Positions 1-8,842 are shown, counted from the stretch's first letter. The stretch: DNA of 64,000 nucleotides from Chitinophagaceae bacterium (GCA_022843585.1 JALHNJ010000011.1:97147-161146), one strand, 5' to 3'. Numbers and translations are program-made. The notes: generated by a model from the sequence alone, not told the origin.

Positions 1-1
1 T

Positions 2-346
2 GCCTACCAACTGCGAATTATCAAGCAGACAAAAGAAATGCTGAAAGGTGCACGGGAAGCCGGGCAGTTTACTTCGAATGAAATGGATTTTTGCTCAATG
101 GTAATTGACAACTTGCTCGAATCATCACTGGATAATATTGAAGAACTGATAACCATTATTACCAGTGGTGAATTATCTATGAAAGATGATGAACGGATCA
201 AACGGATTGATGTGCTGTATGCAGACATGCAGGACAAGTATTCATTTGTCTCTTCTTTCAGTGAAGAAATGGGACTTCTGACCGTTCAGCGAATGAGGGA
301 ATTACATGATGTAGATATTTCTAAAAAGTTAAACGGATTACAATGA
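2..346 (+). CDS. Partial TerB-like/TraI-type conjugation protein (3' part only)
   Basis: The frame is open from the window edge, so the true start lies upstream; the first in-frame ATG (38) is internal. The visible 114 residues align end to end with the C-terminal half of the next gene: both contain YQLRI, an ITxGxLxMxDDER segment, then IDxLYxxxxDxYSF. The two are therefore tandem paralogues. The family sits in Bacteroidota conjugative transposons before traJ and is often labelled TerB-like. By position in the mating-pair operon it may be a periplasmic VirB5/TraI-type subunit, which is inference. The stop overlaps the next start by 4 bp, suggesting translational coupling. Confidence 0.7.
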   Translation, partial: AYQLRIIKQTKEMLKGAREAGQFTSNEMDFCSMVIDNLLESSLDNIEELITIITSGELSMKDDERIKRIDVLYADMQDKYSFVSSFSEEMGLLTVQRMRELHDVDISKKLNGLQ

Positions 347-963
347 AAAAGCACCTGATAATTATATTGCTACTATTCAGCAATGCTTGTTTTTCCCAAA
401 CTGATGAGGCAAAACAGTTACTGCTGAATGTTGAAAAACTTACGCAATTCAAAACCATTCTGAAAAATATGAAGGATGGCTACCAGCTATTACATAAGGG
501 CTATACGGCCATTAAAGATATTTCAGAAGGAAATTTTAGTTTGCATAAAACATTTTTAGATGGACTCATGGAAGTAAGCCCGGTCGTAAGGAAATATAAG
601 CGGGTGGCAGATATTATCAACTATCAGCTAAGGATCGTTAAGGAATACAAATCCGCATTCCGTCAATTCAAAGAAAATAAGCGGTTTACGGTAACTGAAA
701 TAGAATACCTCGGAAAGGTGTACGCCAACCTGTTTGATCAGAGTGTTAAGAATATTGATGATCTCGCAATGATCATAACTCCTGGCAAATTAAGGATGAG
801 TGATGATGAGCGGCTGCAAGCCATTGATAAATTATATGAAGAGATCGTGGATCAGTATTCGTTTCTAAATGAGTTCAACAACAGTGCGGCAATACTTGCT
901 GTGCAACGGGAGAAAGATCAAATGGATATTGACCTGATGAGAAAGGTGCATGGGTTGAAGTAA
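343..963 (+). CDS. Secreted TerB-like/TraI-type conjugation protein
   Basis: A 206-residue protein with a clear N-terminal signal peptide (MKK, hydrophobic core to about residue 17, cleavage after CFSQ) and a helical, charged mature region. It is homologous to the incomplete gene just upstream, sharing the LRMSDDERLQAIDKLYEE type segment near residues 150-170. Relatives are found immediately before traJ in CTnDOT-type transfer operons and are often annotated as TerB-like or conjugal transfer proteins. The periplasmic location and position before the VirB6-like gene suggest a role in assembling the mating channel. The molecular function is not established. Overlapping start (ATGA-type junction) with the previous gene. 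Confidence 0.7.
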   Translation: MKKHLIIILLLFSNACFSQTDEAKQLLLNVEKLTQFKTILKNMKDGYQLLHKGYTAIKDISEGNFSLHKTFLDGLMEVSPVVRKYKRVADIINYQLRIVKEYKSAFRQFKENKRFTVTEIEYLGKVYANLFDQSVKNIDDLAMIITPGKLRMSDDERLQAIDKLYEEIVDQYSFLNEFNNSAAILAVQREKDQMDIDLMRKVHGLK

Positions 964-992
964 GTAGATTGTTGACTATAAAATTGTGATGT

Positions 993-2153
993 ATGAAAAT
1001 GTGTGTAAGGATATTTTTAATAGGAATAGTTTGCCTGCTCATGCCCGGAGTTGCAGATGCCCAAATTGTTAACCGCATCCGAAGCTTGCATGAGGTTTTG
1101 GAAACATTATACGATGACATGATGCCACTCTGCAGCCGTTTGATCGGTGTGGGTCGTGGTATCGCCGGTTTTGCTGCTACCTGGTATATTGCTGCTAAAG
1201 TATGGGGACATATTGCCAGAGCCGAAGCGATAGATTTTTACCCGCTGTTCCGTCCCTTTGTACTCGGCTTTGCTATAATAATTTTCCCATCGGTTATCCA
1301 GCTTATCAATCAACTGATGAAGCCTACTGTTACCGGTACGGCGCAAATGGTGAAAGATTCTGATGCGGCAGTGGCGCAGTTGCTAAAGATGAAAGAAGAT
1401 GCGATCAAAACCACCGCTTACTGGCAGATGTATGTTGGTGAAGATGGTAATGGAGACCGCAAGAAATGGTATAAGTATAATTATGGTGACAAAAGAGAGG
1501 GATGGCTAAAAAGTATTGGTCATGATATACGTTTTGCTTTTGCGAAGTTTGGTTACAATCTCCGAAACTCGATCAAGCAATGGATGTCGGAAGTATTGAA
1601 GGTGTTATTTGAAGCGGCGGCATTATGTATTGATACGATCCGAACGTTCTATTTAATTGTTCTTGCTATACTTGGGCCATTAGTATTTGGCATTGCCGTC
1701 TTTGATGGTTTTCAGCACACTCTCACCGTATGGATTGCCCGCTACCTGAATATTTTTTTATGGCTTCCGGTCGCCAACATCTTTGGTGGCATAATGGGAA
1801 AGATACAGGAGAATATGCTAAAAGAAGACCTGCACCAGATCGCTACCAATGGCGATACTTTTTTCTCTACTACTGATACAGCCTATCTGATTTTCATGGT
1901 GATCGGCATCATCGGCTATTTCACAGTACCGAGTGTTGCCAATTATATTATTAATGCGGGTGGTGGTAATGCATTACTGCAAAAGGTTACAAATATCACA
2001 AGCATGTCTGTCCGCAATACAACCAGCGGATCAGTATCTATGACTAGGGATGCCCTGGGTGGTGCTTATAATAAGGTAACCAACAGCATGGCGGATGCTT
2101 CGGCTTCGGGAGGTTACTTTAAAGATAAAATTGAGGGAAAGAAAAATAGTTAA
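993..2153 (+). CDS. traJ: Conjugative transfer protein TraJ (VirB6-like polytopic membrane protein)
   Basis: 386 residues with an N-terminal signal-like segment (ends PGVADAQ, about residue 24) and several hydrophobic spans (about 54-70, 86-106, 205-265, 298-320), fitting the multi-pass TraJ subunit of Bacteroidota conjugative transposons. TraJ is the VirB6-like inner-membrane component of the type IV secretion channel. The C-terminal 50 residues are polar and Ser/Thr/Asn rich. It is followed after 3 bp by traK, so it belongs to the transfer operon. Assignment rests on size, topology and gene order as well as family resemblance; VirB6 proteins have no catalytic motif to check. Confidence 0.82.
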   Translation: MKMCVRIFLIGIVCLLMPGVADAQIVNRIRSLHEVLETLYDDMMPLCSRLIGVGRGIAGFAATWYIAAKVWGHIARAEAIDFYPLFRPFVLGFAIIIFPSVIQLINQLMKPTVTGTAQMVKDSDAAVAQLLKMKEDAIKTTAYWQMYVGEDGNGDRKKWYKYNYGDKREGWLKSIGHDIRFAFAKFGYNLRNSIKQWMSEVLKVLFEAAALCIDTIRTFYLIVLAILGPLVFGIAVFDGFQHTLTVWIARYLNIFLWLPVANIFGGIMGKIQENMLKEDLHQIATNGDTFFSTTDTAYLIFMVIGIIGYFTVPSVANYIINAGGGNALLQKVTNITSMSVRNTTSGSVSMTRDALGGAYNKVTNSMADASASGGYFKDKIEGKKNS

Positions 2154-2156
2154 CGC

Positions 2157-2777
2157 ATGTTTCAGAAAATGAAAAATATTGATACCGCTTTCAAACAAGT
2201 AAGATTATTTTCTTTGGCTGTGATAATCGTATGCCTCACCCTGACATTATTTATTTCCTATAAAAGTTACCAGTTAGCAACCAGGTCCCAGCAAAAGATT
2301 TTCATATTAGCCAATGGTAAAGCCCTGGAAGCATACTCCGCTGACCGGAAAGATAATGTACCGGTGGAAGCCCGTGATCATGTAAAAATGTTTCATCACT
2401 ATTTCTTTACAATGGACCCGGATGATAAAGTGATTCAATCCAATATCACTAAGGCACTCTACCTCGCTGACGGTACGGCGAAACAGCAATATGACAACCT
2501 GAAAGAGAACGGATATTATACCAATTTAATCTCTGGCAATATCAGCCAGGAAATGCAGTCAGACAGTATTATTATTAATACCAATGATTATCCCTATTAT
2601 TTCCGCTACAAAGGACAGCAGAAAATCATACGACCTACTACTATTGTTACCCGAAGCTTAGTTACTGAAGGGTACTTACGGAATGTTTCCCGTTCTGATA
2701 ATAATGCACACGGGTTTTTAATTGAACGATGGAAGACTCTGGAGAATAAAGATTTAAAAATTGAAAACCGGCAATAA
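2157..2777 (+). CDS. traK: Conjugative transfer protein TraK (VirB8-like)
   Basis: 206 residues: a short cytoplasmic N-terminus (MFQKMKNIDTAFKQVR), one transmembrane helix (about 20-38), then a periplasmic domain. This bitopic arrangement and the N-terminal NIDTAFKQVR-type motif are typical of TraK in Bacteroidota elements, the VirB8-like scaffold linking inner-membrane and core complexes. The stop codon overlaps the start of the next gene by one base (TAATG), indicating coupled translation. Position between traJ and traM supports the call. Confidence 0.82.
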   Translation: MFQKMKNIDTAFKQVRLFSLAVIIVCLTLTLFISYKSYQLATRSQQKIFILANGKALEAYSADRKDNVPVEARDHVKMFHHYFFTMDPDDKVIQSNITKALYLADGTAKQQYDNLKENGYYTNLISGNISQEMQSDSIIINTNDYPYYFRYKGQQKIIRPTTIVTRSLVTEGYLRNVSRSDNNAHGFLIERWKTLENKDLKIENRQ

Positions 2778-3217
2778 TGTTTTGGAAACGTAAAAAGAAA
2801 GAACCAAAAGAAACTCCGTTACAGGATAAAGTGGCTGGCAAAATTGCCGGTGGCCTTATCAAAGTACAAACAAAGTTCAGTGATGGTATGAATAAACTTG
2901 TATCAACTATGACTACCAAAAAAGTGAAAATGTGGCTGGCAGTATTCTGCATTGTCAGCGGAGGGTTAAGTGTTTACTTTTTTGTAAATGCCCTTGTCAC
3001 GAAACCGAAACCGGTATTTAAAATTGATAATGTCCTCGTTCCGGAACATTTTGATAAATCGGGAGATGAAATAATGGAGAACCCTGTACCAGATGAAATG
3101 TACCAGAACATACAGGAATATAAAAGGTATATGGATAGCCTGGGAGAGCCGATAAGGCCGTCTCTGCTGGACAGCATCAAAATCCTCGAAGAAATTTATT
3201 CACAACAAAAAAAATAA
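2777..3217 (+). CDS. TraL-position conjugative transfer membrane protein
   Basis: A 146-residue protein with a highly basic N-terminus (MFWKRKKKE), one transmembrane helix at about residues 55-73, and a polar C-terminal tail. It occupies the place of traL between traK and traM. Small one-helix proteins at this site are common and poorly conserved in Bacteroidota conjugative transposons. There is no recognisable catalytic motif. The role in the inner-membrane part of the mating channel is inferred only from position and topology. Confidence 0.6.
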   Translation: MFWKRKKKEPKETPLQDKVAGKIAGGLIKVQTKFSDGMNKLVSTMTTKKVKMWLAVFCIVSGGLSVYFFVNALVTKPKPVFKIDNVLVPEHFDKSGDEIMENPVPDEMYQNIQEYKRYMDSLGEPIRPSLLDSIKILEEIYSQQKK

Positions 3218-3223
3218 AAGTGT

Positions 3224-4432
3224 ATGAAAAAAGTGAAGGAACGAAAAATGTTACTGGTGTTACCCTTGCTGGTAATACCTTTTTTAACTATGGCCTTCTG
3301 GGCCCTGGGTGGGCGGCAGAAGAAACCTGAATCCAGTGTTACCCTAAGAGGACTCAACCTGGATTTGCCTGATGCCAATTTAAAGGATGACAAAGGGATG
3401 GACAAACTGGGCTTTTATGATAAGGCTGATAAGGATTCACTCAAAATGGAAGAGTGGATGCGAAGCGACCCCTATTTCAAAAAAGATACAGTTCCTGAAC
3501 CGCTTGTTCCGGATGAACTACAGGAACTGACAACTGCAACTGCTTCGAAGTACAATCAACAATTGAATACTTCGCCGTATGAAAAACGTGGAAACAATCC
3601 CGAAGAAAAGATTATGCAGAAACTGAAGTTGCTGGAAAAGGAAATGAATGCCGCTACGGCTGCAACCCACCAGAATCCCATTGAGCAACAATCTTCGTCC
3701 TCGCAAGAGTTCTCTTCAGAAGTAGACAGGCTTGAACAAATGCTCAAAGTAAACAACACGGGCACTACCGAAGATCCGGAAATGAAGCAACTGGAAGGGA
3801 CACTGGATAAAATTCTTGACATTCAGCATCCGCAACGGGTTAAAGACAGAATCAAAGAATATTCTCTTTTAAACAAGGAAGCTGTTTATGCAGTAAGCAA
3901 ACGCTCTGGCAGTGATACAATTGTCAAAGGTTTCTATAGTCTTTCCGATGAAACCGAAGTCGTTGATCAAAATGCCATTGAGGCCGTTGTCCACGAAAGC
4001 CAGGTATTAGTTAACGGGGCAGTGGTTAAATTCAGGTTGTCTTCTGCGATATACATCAATGGGTCACTAATCCCCAAAGACAATTTTGTTTTCGGTATTG
4101 CATCACTGAATAATGAAAGATTAGAAATCGAAATCAATTCAATCAGGTGCAATAATAATTTGTACCCCGTTAAACTGGAAGTGTACGATATGGATGGGTT
4201 ACCCGGTATATACATCCCTGGTGCCATTAGCCGTGACGTTGCGAAGCAGTCTGCTGATAACAGTTTATCATTGATGGAAATGTCTTCCGGTGATCCTTCC
4301 CTCAAAGCTCAAGCTACAGTGGCGGGGATCGGTGCTGCCAAAAGCTTACTATCTAAAAAAGTGAAGCTTGTTAAAGTACTGGTGAAAGCCGGATACAAAG
4401 TATTATTAAAAGATAAAAACATAAACCAATGA
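3224..4432 (+). CDS. traM: Conjugative transposon protein TraM (VirB10-like)
   Basis: 402 residues with the TraM plan: a short basic N-terminus, a transmembrane helix (about 10-26, VLPLLVIPFLTMAFWALGG), a long low-complexity Gln/Ser/Glu/Lys linker (to about 215), and a C-terminal domain (about 225-400) carrying the VGSDTIVKGFYSL-like start and PVKLEVYDMDGLPGIYIPGA. The last is a hallmark of Bacteroidota TraM. The family is the VirB10-like component spanning the periplasm. It overlaps traN by 4 bp (ATGA), so the pair is probably translationally coupled and encodes interacting subunits. Confidence 0.9.
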   Translation: MKKVKERKMLLVLPLLVIPFLTMAFWALGGRQKKPESSVTLRGLNLDLPDANLKDDKGMDKLGFYDKADKDSLKMEEWMRSDPYFKKDTVPEPLVPDELQELTTATASKYNQQLNTSPYEKRGNNPEEKIMQKLKLLEKEMNAATAATHQNPIEQQSSSSQEFSSEVDRLEQMLKVNNTGTTEDPEMKQLEGTLDKILDIQHPQRVKDRIKEYSLLNKEAVYAVSKRSGSDTIVKGFYSLSDETEVVDQNAIEAVVHESQVLVNGAVVKFRLSSAIYINGSLIPKDNFVFGIASLNNERLEIEINSIRCNNNLYPVKLEVYDMDGLPGIYIPGAISRDVAKQSADNSLSLMEMSSGDPSLKAQATVAGIGAAKSLLSKKVKLVKVLVKAGYKVLLKDKNINQ

Positions 4433-5187
4433 AAACAATCATTATTCTATTTTTAGCAATCTGCAATGTTGCCCTGGCGCAACAACCTTTATCAATCACA
4501 ACTGATAAAACAACTTCACTAATCTTTCCTTTTCCAATTAAGCATGTTGACAGGGGAACAAAAGATGTGCTGGTGCAACCGGTAAAGGAAAATGAAAAGA
4601 TACTGCTTGTAAAAGCGGCTGTAAAGCAATTCTCCGAAACCAATTTAAGTGTTGTTACCAGTGATGGCAATGTGTATTTATTTATTGTGACTTATAAAGA
4701 ACAACCAGGTATGTTAGTTTATGAATTACCTGTGAACACAAAAGCCAGCATTTCTACGTATGCTAATGGCATTTTGGATAATAAAGAAAAAGTAAAAGGT
4801 ATCAGGGATAAAAGCTGGGCAGTGGAGGCGTCCATTATCGGCATTTACATTAAAGACAATGTTATCTATTATCAATTGCTTTTATGCAATCATTCTCCGA
4901 TTGATTATGACATTGACGTATTACGTTTTTATATCCGGGATAAGAAAAAAGGGAAACGTACAGCAGTACAGGAAAATGATTGCATACCTCTCTACGTCTC
5001 AGGTAATAGCAAACAAGTAAAAGCATATAGTTTCTCAGTTGTCGTTACGGCACTTGAAAAATTTACTATCCCTGATGCAAAACTGTTGCGTGTGCAGATC
5101 ATGGAAAAAAATGGAGGACGGCATTTTCAACTAAAAATTACCAATTCAAAAATTGTGAAGGCAGTGGTATTGCCTGACCTGCATTAA
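4429..5187 (+). CDS. traN: Conjugative transposon protein TraN (VirB9-like)
   Basis: 252 residues with a cleavable signal peptide (MKTIIILFLAICNVALAQ) and a periplasmic domain typical of Bacteroidota TraN: an early ITTDKTTSLIFPFPIKHVDRG motif split around residue 25-45, then VLVQPVKENEKILLVKA, and a late YYQLLLCNHSPIDYDIDVLRF region. TraN is the outer-membrane-associated VirB9-like partner of TraM. The start codon lies inside the last codons of traM. Homology and order make this one of the safest calls in the element. Confidence 0.88.
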   Translation: MKTIIILFLAICNVALAQQPLSITTDKTTSLIFPFPIKHVDRGTKDVLVQPVKENEKILLVKAAVKQFSETNLSVVTSDGNVYLFIVTYKEQPGMLVYELPVNTKASISTYANGILDNKEKVKGIRDKSWAVEASIIGIYIKDNVIYYQLLLCNHSPIDYDIDVLRFYIRDKKKGKRTAVQENDCIPLYVSGNSKQVKAYSFSVVVTALEKFTIPDAKLLRVQIMEKNGGRHFQLKITNSKIVKAVVLPDLH

Positions 5188-5188
5188 T

Positions 5189-6823
5189 ATGACGGAAATA
5201 AATGTAATACGGTTAAAAGAACAACTAAGGCAGCTGGGCATGGCCGATGCTGTTAGCTGGTTAGATACTTACAAGAATAGTACTGAGCGGCAATTTTCAA
5301 TCCATCAGTACAGGGAAAAAGGAAAAGATCAGTTGATGTTCTCCCTTCACTATGACACCAGTACAGTAGGTTCGGTCGGGTTAAAGGCTTACGAATTGAC
5401 TGTCCGTTCAATTCCTATTCCTGAAAAATTAGTTCAACTGGATGGCCGGATGCAAGAAGCAAATAAAATATATGACAGCTACCTGAACGGAGGTCACGTT
5501 GATAAAGCAGATGAATTTCTCAGCAATATACAGGCCGATTTAGAAAGGCTTGGTTCTTCTGATAAAGCGGCAGCTGATTTACTCCGGTTCAAACACATGC
5601 CGGAAACAGAATACCGAAAGCATATTACGGACGACTATATACTTAAACAGCAATATGAAAAGACATTAATTGTAGCGGCATCGGATGACAAGTTGCTAAC
5701 CGCCAGAGAAGCTTATAAACAAGTAAAAGAAATGCAAAGGGAACACGTAATAGACGATCAATTATTGGATATCGCTAGCAAAGAAATTTCCAAAGGGAAT
5801 ATGTATATCGCCTACAATACCATTACCTATTTCCTTGACAAACCGGACATGGAATTCTTTAAAACTAAAGACGATGCAAATGAATATGCCGATAACAATA
5901 TCAGTGAATATGATAATTACCGGGTCATCCGTGCAGAATCCGTTGATGAACTGCTAAAACAAATTCCTTATGGGCAAGTACTGGAACAACAATTATCTAA
6001 CTATACAAATTTGTCAATCATGAATGAAAAAAATTACGATTACCTGAGTAATCAATTAAAGTACACAGGATTTGGTGAAGATCTACAGCAGCAACTTAAA
6101 GAGAAATTGCAAAAGCAAGAGCCGGAGTTTACGCTTAGCTTTCAAAAAGACTACGGAAAAGATGAAACCGCCGCAACGCTTCATTTCAGAAAATCAGATG
6201 AAAGCGATATTTATTTCTTTAACCGGTATAACCTTATGCTGAAAAACGATCAGCATCCGGATGCCATCAAGCAAGCTTTCTATATAAATAATAAGGAAGA
6301 TAATATCACACTGAAGGAAGCTTACAACCTGATGAGTGGCCGGGCCATTTTTAAAGAAAAAATAAACAAGGAGGGAGAAAAGTATAATGCCTGGCAGCAA
6401 CTGAATTTTAAGGAAACAGATGCACACGGCAACTTTAAGCTCCGGCCGTTTAATGAAAACTATGGCTTTGACCTGAAGGTTGTTTTGCAAAATCATCCCA
6501 TTAAAGAATTGCAGAACGAAACGGACAGTCAGCGGCTTATTGAATCCCTGGAGAGAGGGAACAGGCAATCCGTTACGCTAACCATACAAGGGAAAGAGCA
6601 AAAGGTATTCATCGAAGCGGCACCCCAATTCAAGTCTCTCAATTTTTATGAAGCCTCCGGGCAGCGAATCCGTACTGATAAATTGTATGAAAGTAATTCA
6701 GCGGAGCAATCAGTGAAGCAGGATGATCAAAAAAAAAGCCTGAAGCAGAATCCGGGCGAGGATGAAGGCGGTCCACCGAACGCTAAAAAAAAATCAAATC
6801 GTAAACGACAAGGAATAAATTAA
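5189..6823 (+). CDS. Large accessory protein of the conjugative element (DUF3945-like C-terminal region)
   Basis: 544 residues, hydrophilic, no signal peptide or membrane span. The region at about 370-490 (ITLKEAYNLMSGRAIFKE, then EKYNAWQQLNFKETD, FNENYGFDL, PIKELQNETD, FIEAAPQFKSLNFYE) matches a module found repeatedly in Bacteroidota mobile-element proteins, often annotated as DUF3945 or DUF4099-like. The N-terminal half contains a coiled, Glu/Lys-rich segment (about 100-220). The C-terminus is a basic tail (KKKSNRKRQGIN). A cytoplasmic DNA- or partner-binding accessory role is likely, but no function is known to me. It starts one base after the traN stop and is followed directly by the next gene. 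Confidence 0.65.
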   Translation: MTEINVIRLKEQLRQLGMADAVSWLDTYKNSTERQFSIHQYREKGKDQLMFSLHYDTSTVGSVGLKAYELTVRSIPIPEKLVQLDGRMQEANKIYDSYLNGGHVDKADEFLSNIQADLERLGSSDKAAADLLRFKHMPETEYRKHITDDYILKQQYEKTLIVAASDDKLLTAREAYKQVKEMQREHVIDDQLLDIASKEISKGNMYIAYNTITYFLDKPDMEFFKTKDDANEYADNNISEYDNYRVIRAESVDELLKQIPYGQVLEQQLSNYTNLSIMNEKNYDYLSNQLKYTGFGEDLQQQLKEKLQKQEPEFTLSFQKDYGKDETAATLHFRKSDESDIYFFNRYNLMLKNDQHPDAIKQAFYINNKEDNITLKEAYNLMSGRAIFKEKINKEGEKYNAWQQLNFKETDAHGNFKLRPFNENYGFDLKVVLQNHPIKELQNETDSQRLIESLERGNRQSVTLTIQGKEQKVFIEAAPQFKSLNFYEASGQRIRTDKLYESNSAEQSVKQDDQKKSLKQNPGEDEGGPPNAKKKSNRKRQGIN

Positions 6824-7120
6824 ATGGATCCACTTTATCATTTTCTAACGATGGTGGAAGCCGATCCCCGTATTTCGGCTGCACATATCAGCCTGTATGC
6901 TGCTTTATGGAAAAAATGGAAGGATAGCGGTCAAGATGGTCCGCTATCCTTTTTCAGGCAGGACATCATTAATTTATGCAAAATATCCGGCGGGAATACC
7001 TATCATAAAGTCTTACGGCAATTGCATGAGTACGGATATGTAAAATATATTCCCTCTTATAACCATTTCCTGGGAAGCATGGTATCTTTTACTTCTCTGA
7101 AAGCCACTTTGAAAACCTGA
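6824..7120 (+). CDS. Small winged-helix-like protein of the conjugative element
   Basis: 98 residues. The layout (ISAAHISLYAALWKKW, then DIINLCKISGGNTYHKVLRQLHEYGYVKYIPS) resembles the helix-turn-helix/winged-helix proteins of Bacteroidota elements: a recognition-helix-like stretch preceding a beta-hairpin with GYVKYIPS. It probably binds DNA and may regulate transfer or replication. It begins at the base after the upstream stop codon (TAAATG), so it is part of the tra transcript. Confidence 0.6.
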   Translation: MDPLYHFLTMVEADPRISAAHISLYAALWKKWKDSGQDGPLSFFRQDIINLCKISGGNTYHKVLRQLHEYGYVKYIPSYNHFLGSMVSFTSLKATLKT

Positions 7121-7124
7121 CACA

Positions 7125-7394
7125 ATGCCGGCGGAAGTTTTGACCAAAGAAGACCTTGAGTTATTCCGGGTGCAACTTTTACAGGATATTAAAAATATTG
7201 TTACTGGTGTGATCAAGCCAGTCGCAGAAAAGCCGGAAGGATACAAAACGGCCGATGTAAGAAAGATGCTGGGTTGTTCTGTCAATAAGCTGGTTGCTCT
7301 ACGTATCAGTAGGAAACTTCGAACAAAAAAAATAGGCGGAACTATTTATTATAATAAGGAGGATATTAAGAAATTGTTGGAGGAGGAATACTGA
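7125..7394 (+). CDS. MerR/excisionase-like helix-turn-helix protein
   Basis: 89 residues with a helical N-terminus (about 5-40) and a C-terminal helix-turn-helix of the excisionase/MerR type (KTADVRKMLGCSVNKLVALR, about 42-62) followed by a wing (TKKIGGTIYYNKEDIKKLL). Such proteins act as recombination directionality factors or regulators in Bacteroidota conjugative elements. Placement just before the integrase, facing it, fits an excisionase-type role, but a plain regulator is equally possible. A hairpin terminator follows 7 bp after the stop. Confidence 0.7.
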   Translation: MPAEVLTKEDLELFRVQLLQDIKNIVTGVIKPVAEKPEGYKTADVRKMLGCSVNKLVALRISRKLRTKKIGGTIYYNKEDIKKLLEEEY

Positions 7395-7401
7395 AATGGT
7401 A

Positions 7402-7421
7402 AAGCCCGCAAGTGCGGGCTT
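7402..7421. terminator. Hairpin between accessory genes and integrase
   Basis: A perfect 9-bp stem (AAGCCCGCA / TGCGGGCTT) with a 2-nt spacer lies between two convergent genes. The downstream T run is weak on both strands (CGTTATTATT on plus). It probably ends transcription from both sides. Confidence 0.6.
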
Positions 7422-7454
7422 CGTTATTATTGTAAAAACCAAAATTGATTGATC

Positions 7455-8726
7455 TTAAGCAGATGCAACAATTTCCCTTCGGTGATTCAGAACGATTTCT
7501 CTCTTCCTGTCGAGTTTATCACCTAAACCATTCATATCGTTAATGATTTTTTCTTCATCCACATCGGCATAGATCTGGGTAGTGGAAATCTTCGTGTGCC
7601 CGATCAGCATCTGTATAGTTTCCAGCGGTATTCCATTCTTTAAAGCTACTGTCTTGGCAAATGTATGCCTGGCAACGTGGAAGGTAAGCGGTATATCGAT
7701 CTCACAAATTTCCTGCATCATCTTCAGCCGCCTGTTGACATACTGGTTAGTGACTTCCGGAAAGATAGTATCGCTTCCTATTACATCAGGGTGATCTTTG
7801 TAGGCATTTATGATTGTAGCGGCGTCTTTTAATAAGGGTACCGGAGATAATACATCTGATTTCTGACGATAAACTTTACACCAGACAATATCATTGGTAT
7901 CCCATTCAAAATGATTCTTACGAAGTTGCATTACATCGGCAAAAGCAAAACCGGTATAGCAACTAAAAAGAAACAAATCTTTCACAAACTGTAAAGCAGG
8001 ATCGTTGTAGAGTTTTTGTTCCAACGTGACCAGTTGCTGGATATCGAGTTTTTTTCTCTTGCTCTTTTTTACGGGGCAACTATATTTACTAAAAGGGTTT
8101 GATTTTATCCATCCCAGTTCAACAGCCCAGTTCATCATGCGTTTGACACGTTGAATATGTTTGGCGACACCATTACCCAGACAGGGATCATGATCCTTGA
8201 TAGAATGATGACGTATGTAATATTCAAATTCTGTTACAAATTCTGTGTTAAGTTGGGACAGATAAATATCTTTTGAAGGATATTTGATCTCCAGGAACAT
8301 TTTTAAATAGGCTATCGTAGTTTTATAATTTTTAAAACTTCCGTTGCTTAATTTGCCTTCCCATATTTTTCTGTAATACTCTAGTAAAGCAAAAAGCTTA
8401 TGACCCTTTTGCAGAATACATATTCCCAGATAGGCATCCCTGACTGATTCTGCAGTCACAAGTTCGCCTGCATCAACCAGCTTCCTGTATTTATCTCTGA
8501 TACCAAAGCGGATATTATCCAAGTGATCATTGACGGATTTGACGGCAATACTATTTCCCTTGACGATCCCCTTTTCGCCATTCCAGGCACTCAGATCAAT
8601 CTGCTCTTTGACGGAGATTTCTTTCTCTTCTCCGTCAACGGTAATACGTACATAAATGTCTGCTCTTTTTTTATCGGCCTTGGTCTTTCTGATCAGGAAG
8701 CAAATACCGAAGGATTGTTTTTCCAT
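7455..8726 (-). CDS. Tyrosine recombinase (integrase) of the conjugative element
   Basis: 423 residues from the ATG at 8726; an upstream in-frame ATG at 8765 adds 13 residues that fit the family less well, since homologues begin near MEKQSFGICF. An Arm-DNA-binding N-terminus (about 1-90) and a SAM-like core-binding domain (about 100-200) precede the catalytic domain. The catalytic HxxR (HVARH), GH (LIGHT) and terminal Tyr (QIYADVDEE) motifs are present. At the usual first-Arg site the protein reads CYTGFAFAD, so the Arg is absent. This is also seen in other Bacteroidota integrases such as IntDOT and need not mean inactivity. It lies beside the candidate attachment repeat. Confidence 0.92.
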   Translation of the reverse strand: MEKQSFGICFLIRKTKADKKRADIYVRITVDGEEKEISVKEQIDLSAWNGEKGIVKGNSIAVKSVNDHLDNIRFGIRDKYRKLVDAGELVTAESVRDAYLGICILQKGHKLFALLEYYRKIWEGKLSNGSFKNYKTTIAYLKMFLEIKYPSKDIYLSQLNTEFVTEFEYYIRHHSIKDHDPCLGNGVAKHIQRVKRMMNWAVELGWIKSNPFSKYSCPVKKSKRKKLDIQQLVTLEQKLYNDPALQFVKDLFLFSCYTGFAFADVMQLRKNHFEWDTNDIVWCKVYRQKSDVLSPVPLLKDAATIINAYKDHPDVIGSDTIFPEVTNQYVNRRLKMMQEICEIDIPLTFHVARHTFAKTVALKNGIPLETIQMLIGHTKISTTQIYADVDEEKIINDMNGLGDKLDRKREIVLNHRREIVASA

Positions 8727-8800
8727 GCGTTTTGTTTTGAATGTTTTGAAATGAATTGATTCCACTCTTCACTTTGTCAGTTCGCACTTTCGGAACCATA

Positions 8801-8842
8801 GGCCGCAGGTTCGAATCCACATTGGCCGCAGGTTCGAATCCA
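8801..8842 (+). repeat. Tandem 19-bp tRNA-T-arm-like repeat, candidate attR
   Basis: Two identical copies of GGCCGCAGGTTCGAATCCA occupy 8801-8819 and 8824-8842 (23-bp period). The core CGCAGGTTCGAATCC is the T arm of a tRNA gene, the typical target of tyrosine integrases, and it lies immediately upstream of the integrase start. The intact target tRNA would be expected at the left end of the element in plus orientation, outside the window. Two copies could mark arm or core binding sites, or two successive insertions. Confidence 0.6.

Larger units (their letters stand above)
1..8842. mobile_element. Right end of an integrative conjugative element (CTnDOT-like tra module plus integrase)
   Basis: A same-strand run of tightly packed conjugation genes (traI-like, traJ, traK, traL-position, traM, traN) is followed by three accessory genes and, on the opposite strand, a tyrosine integrase. 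Just beyond the integrase lies a tandem 19-bp repeat resembling a tRNA T arm. This is the usual terminal arrangement of Bacteroidota conjugative transposons. The left end, including VirB4/TraG, coupling and relaxase genes, lies outside the window. The right boundary near 8842 is inferred from the repeat and from the return to ordinary chromosomal genes. Confidence 0.75.

Noticed and set aside
7455..8726. Integrase inactive because the first catalytic Arg is missing
   Set aside because: Related Bacteroidota integrases also lack Arg at this site and are active.
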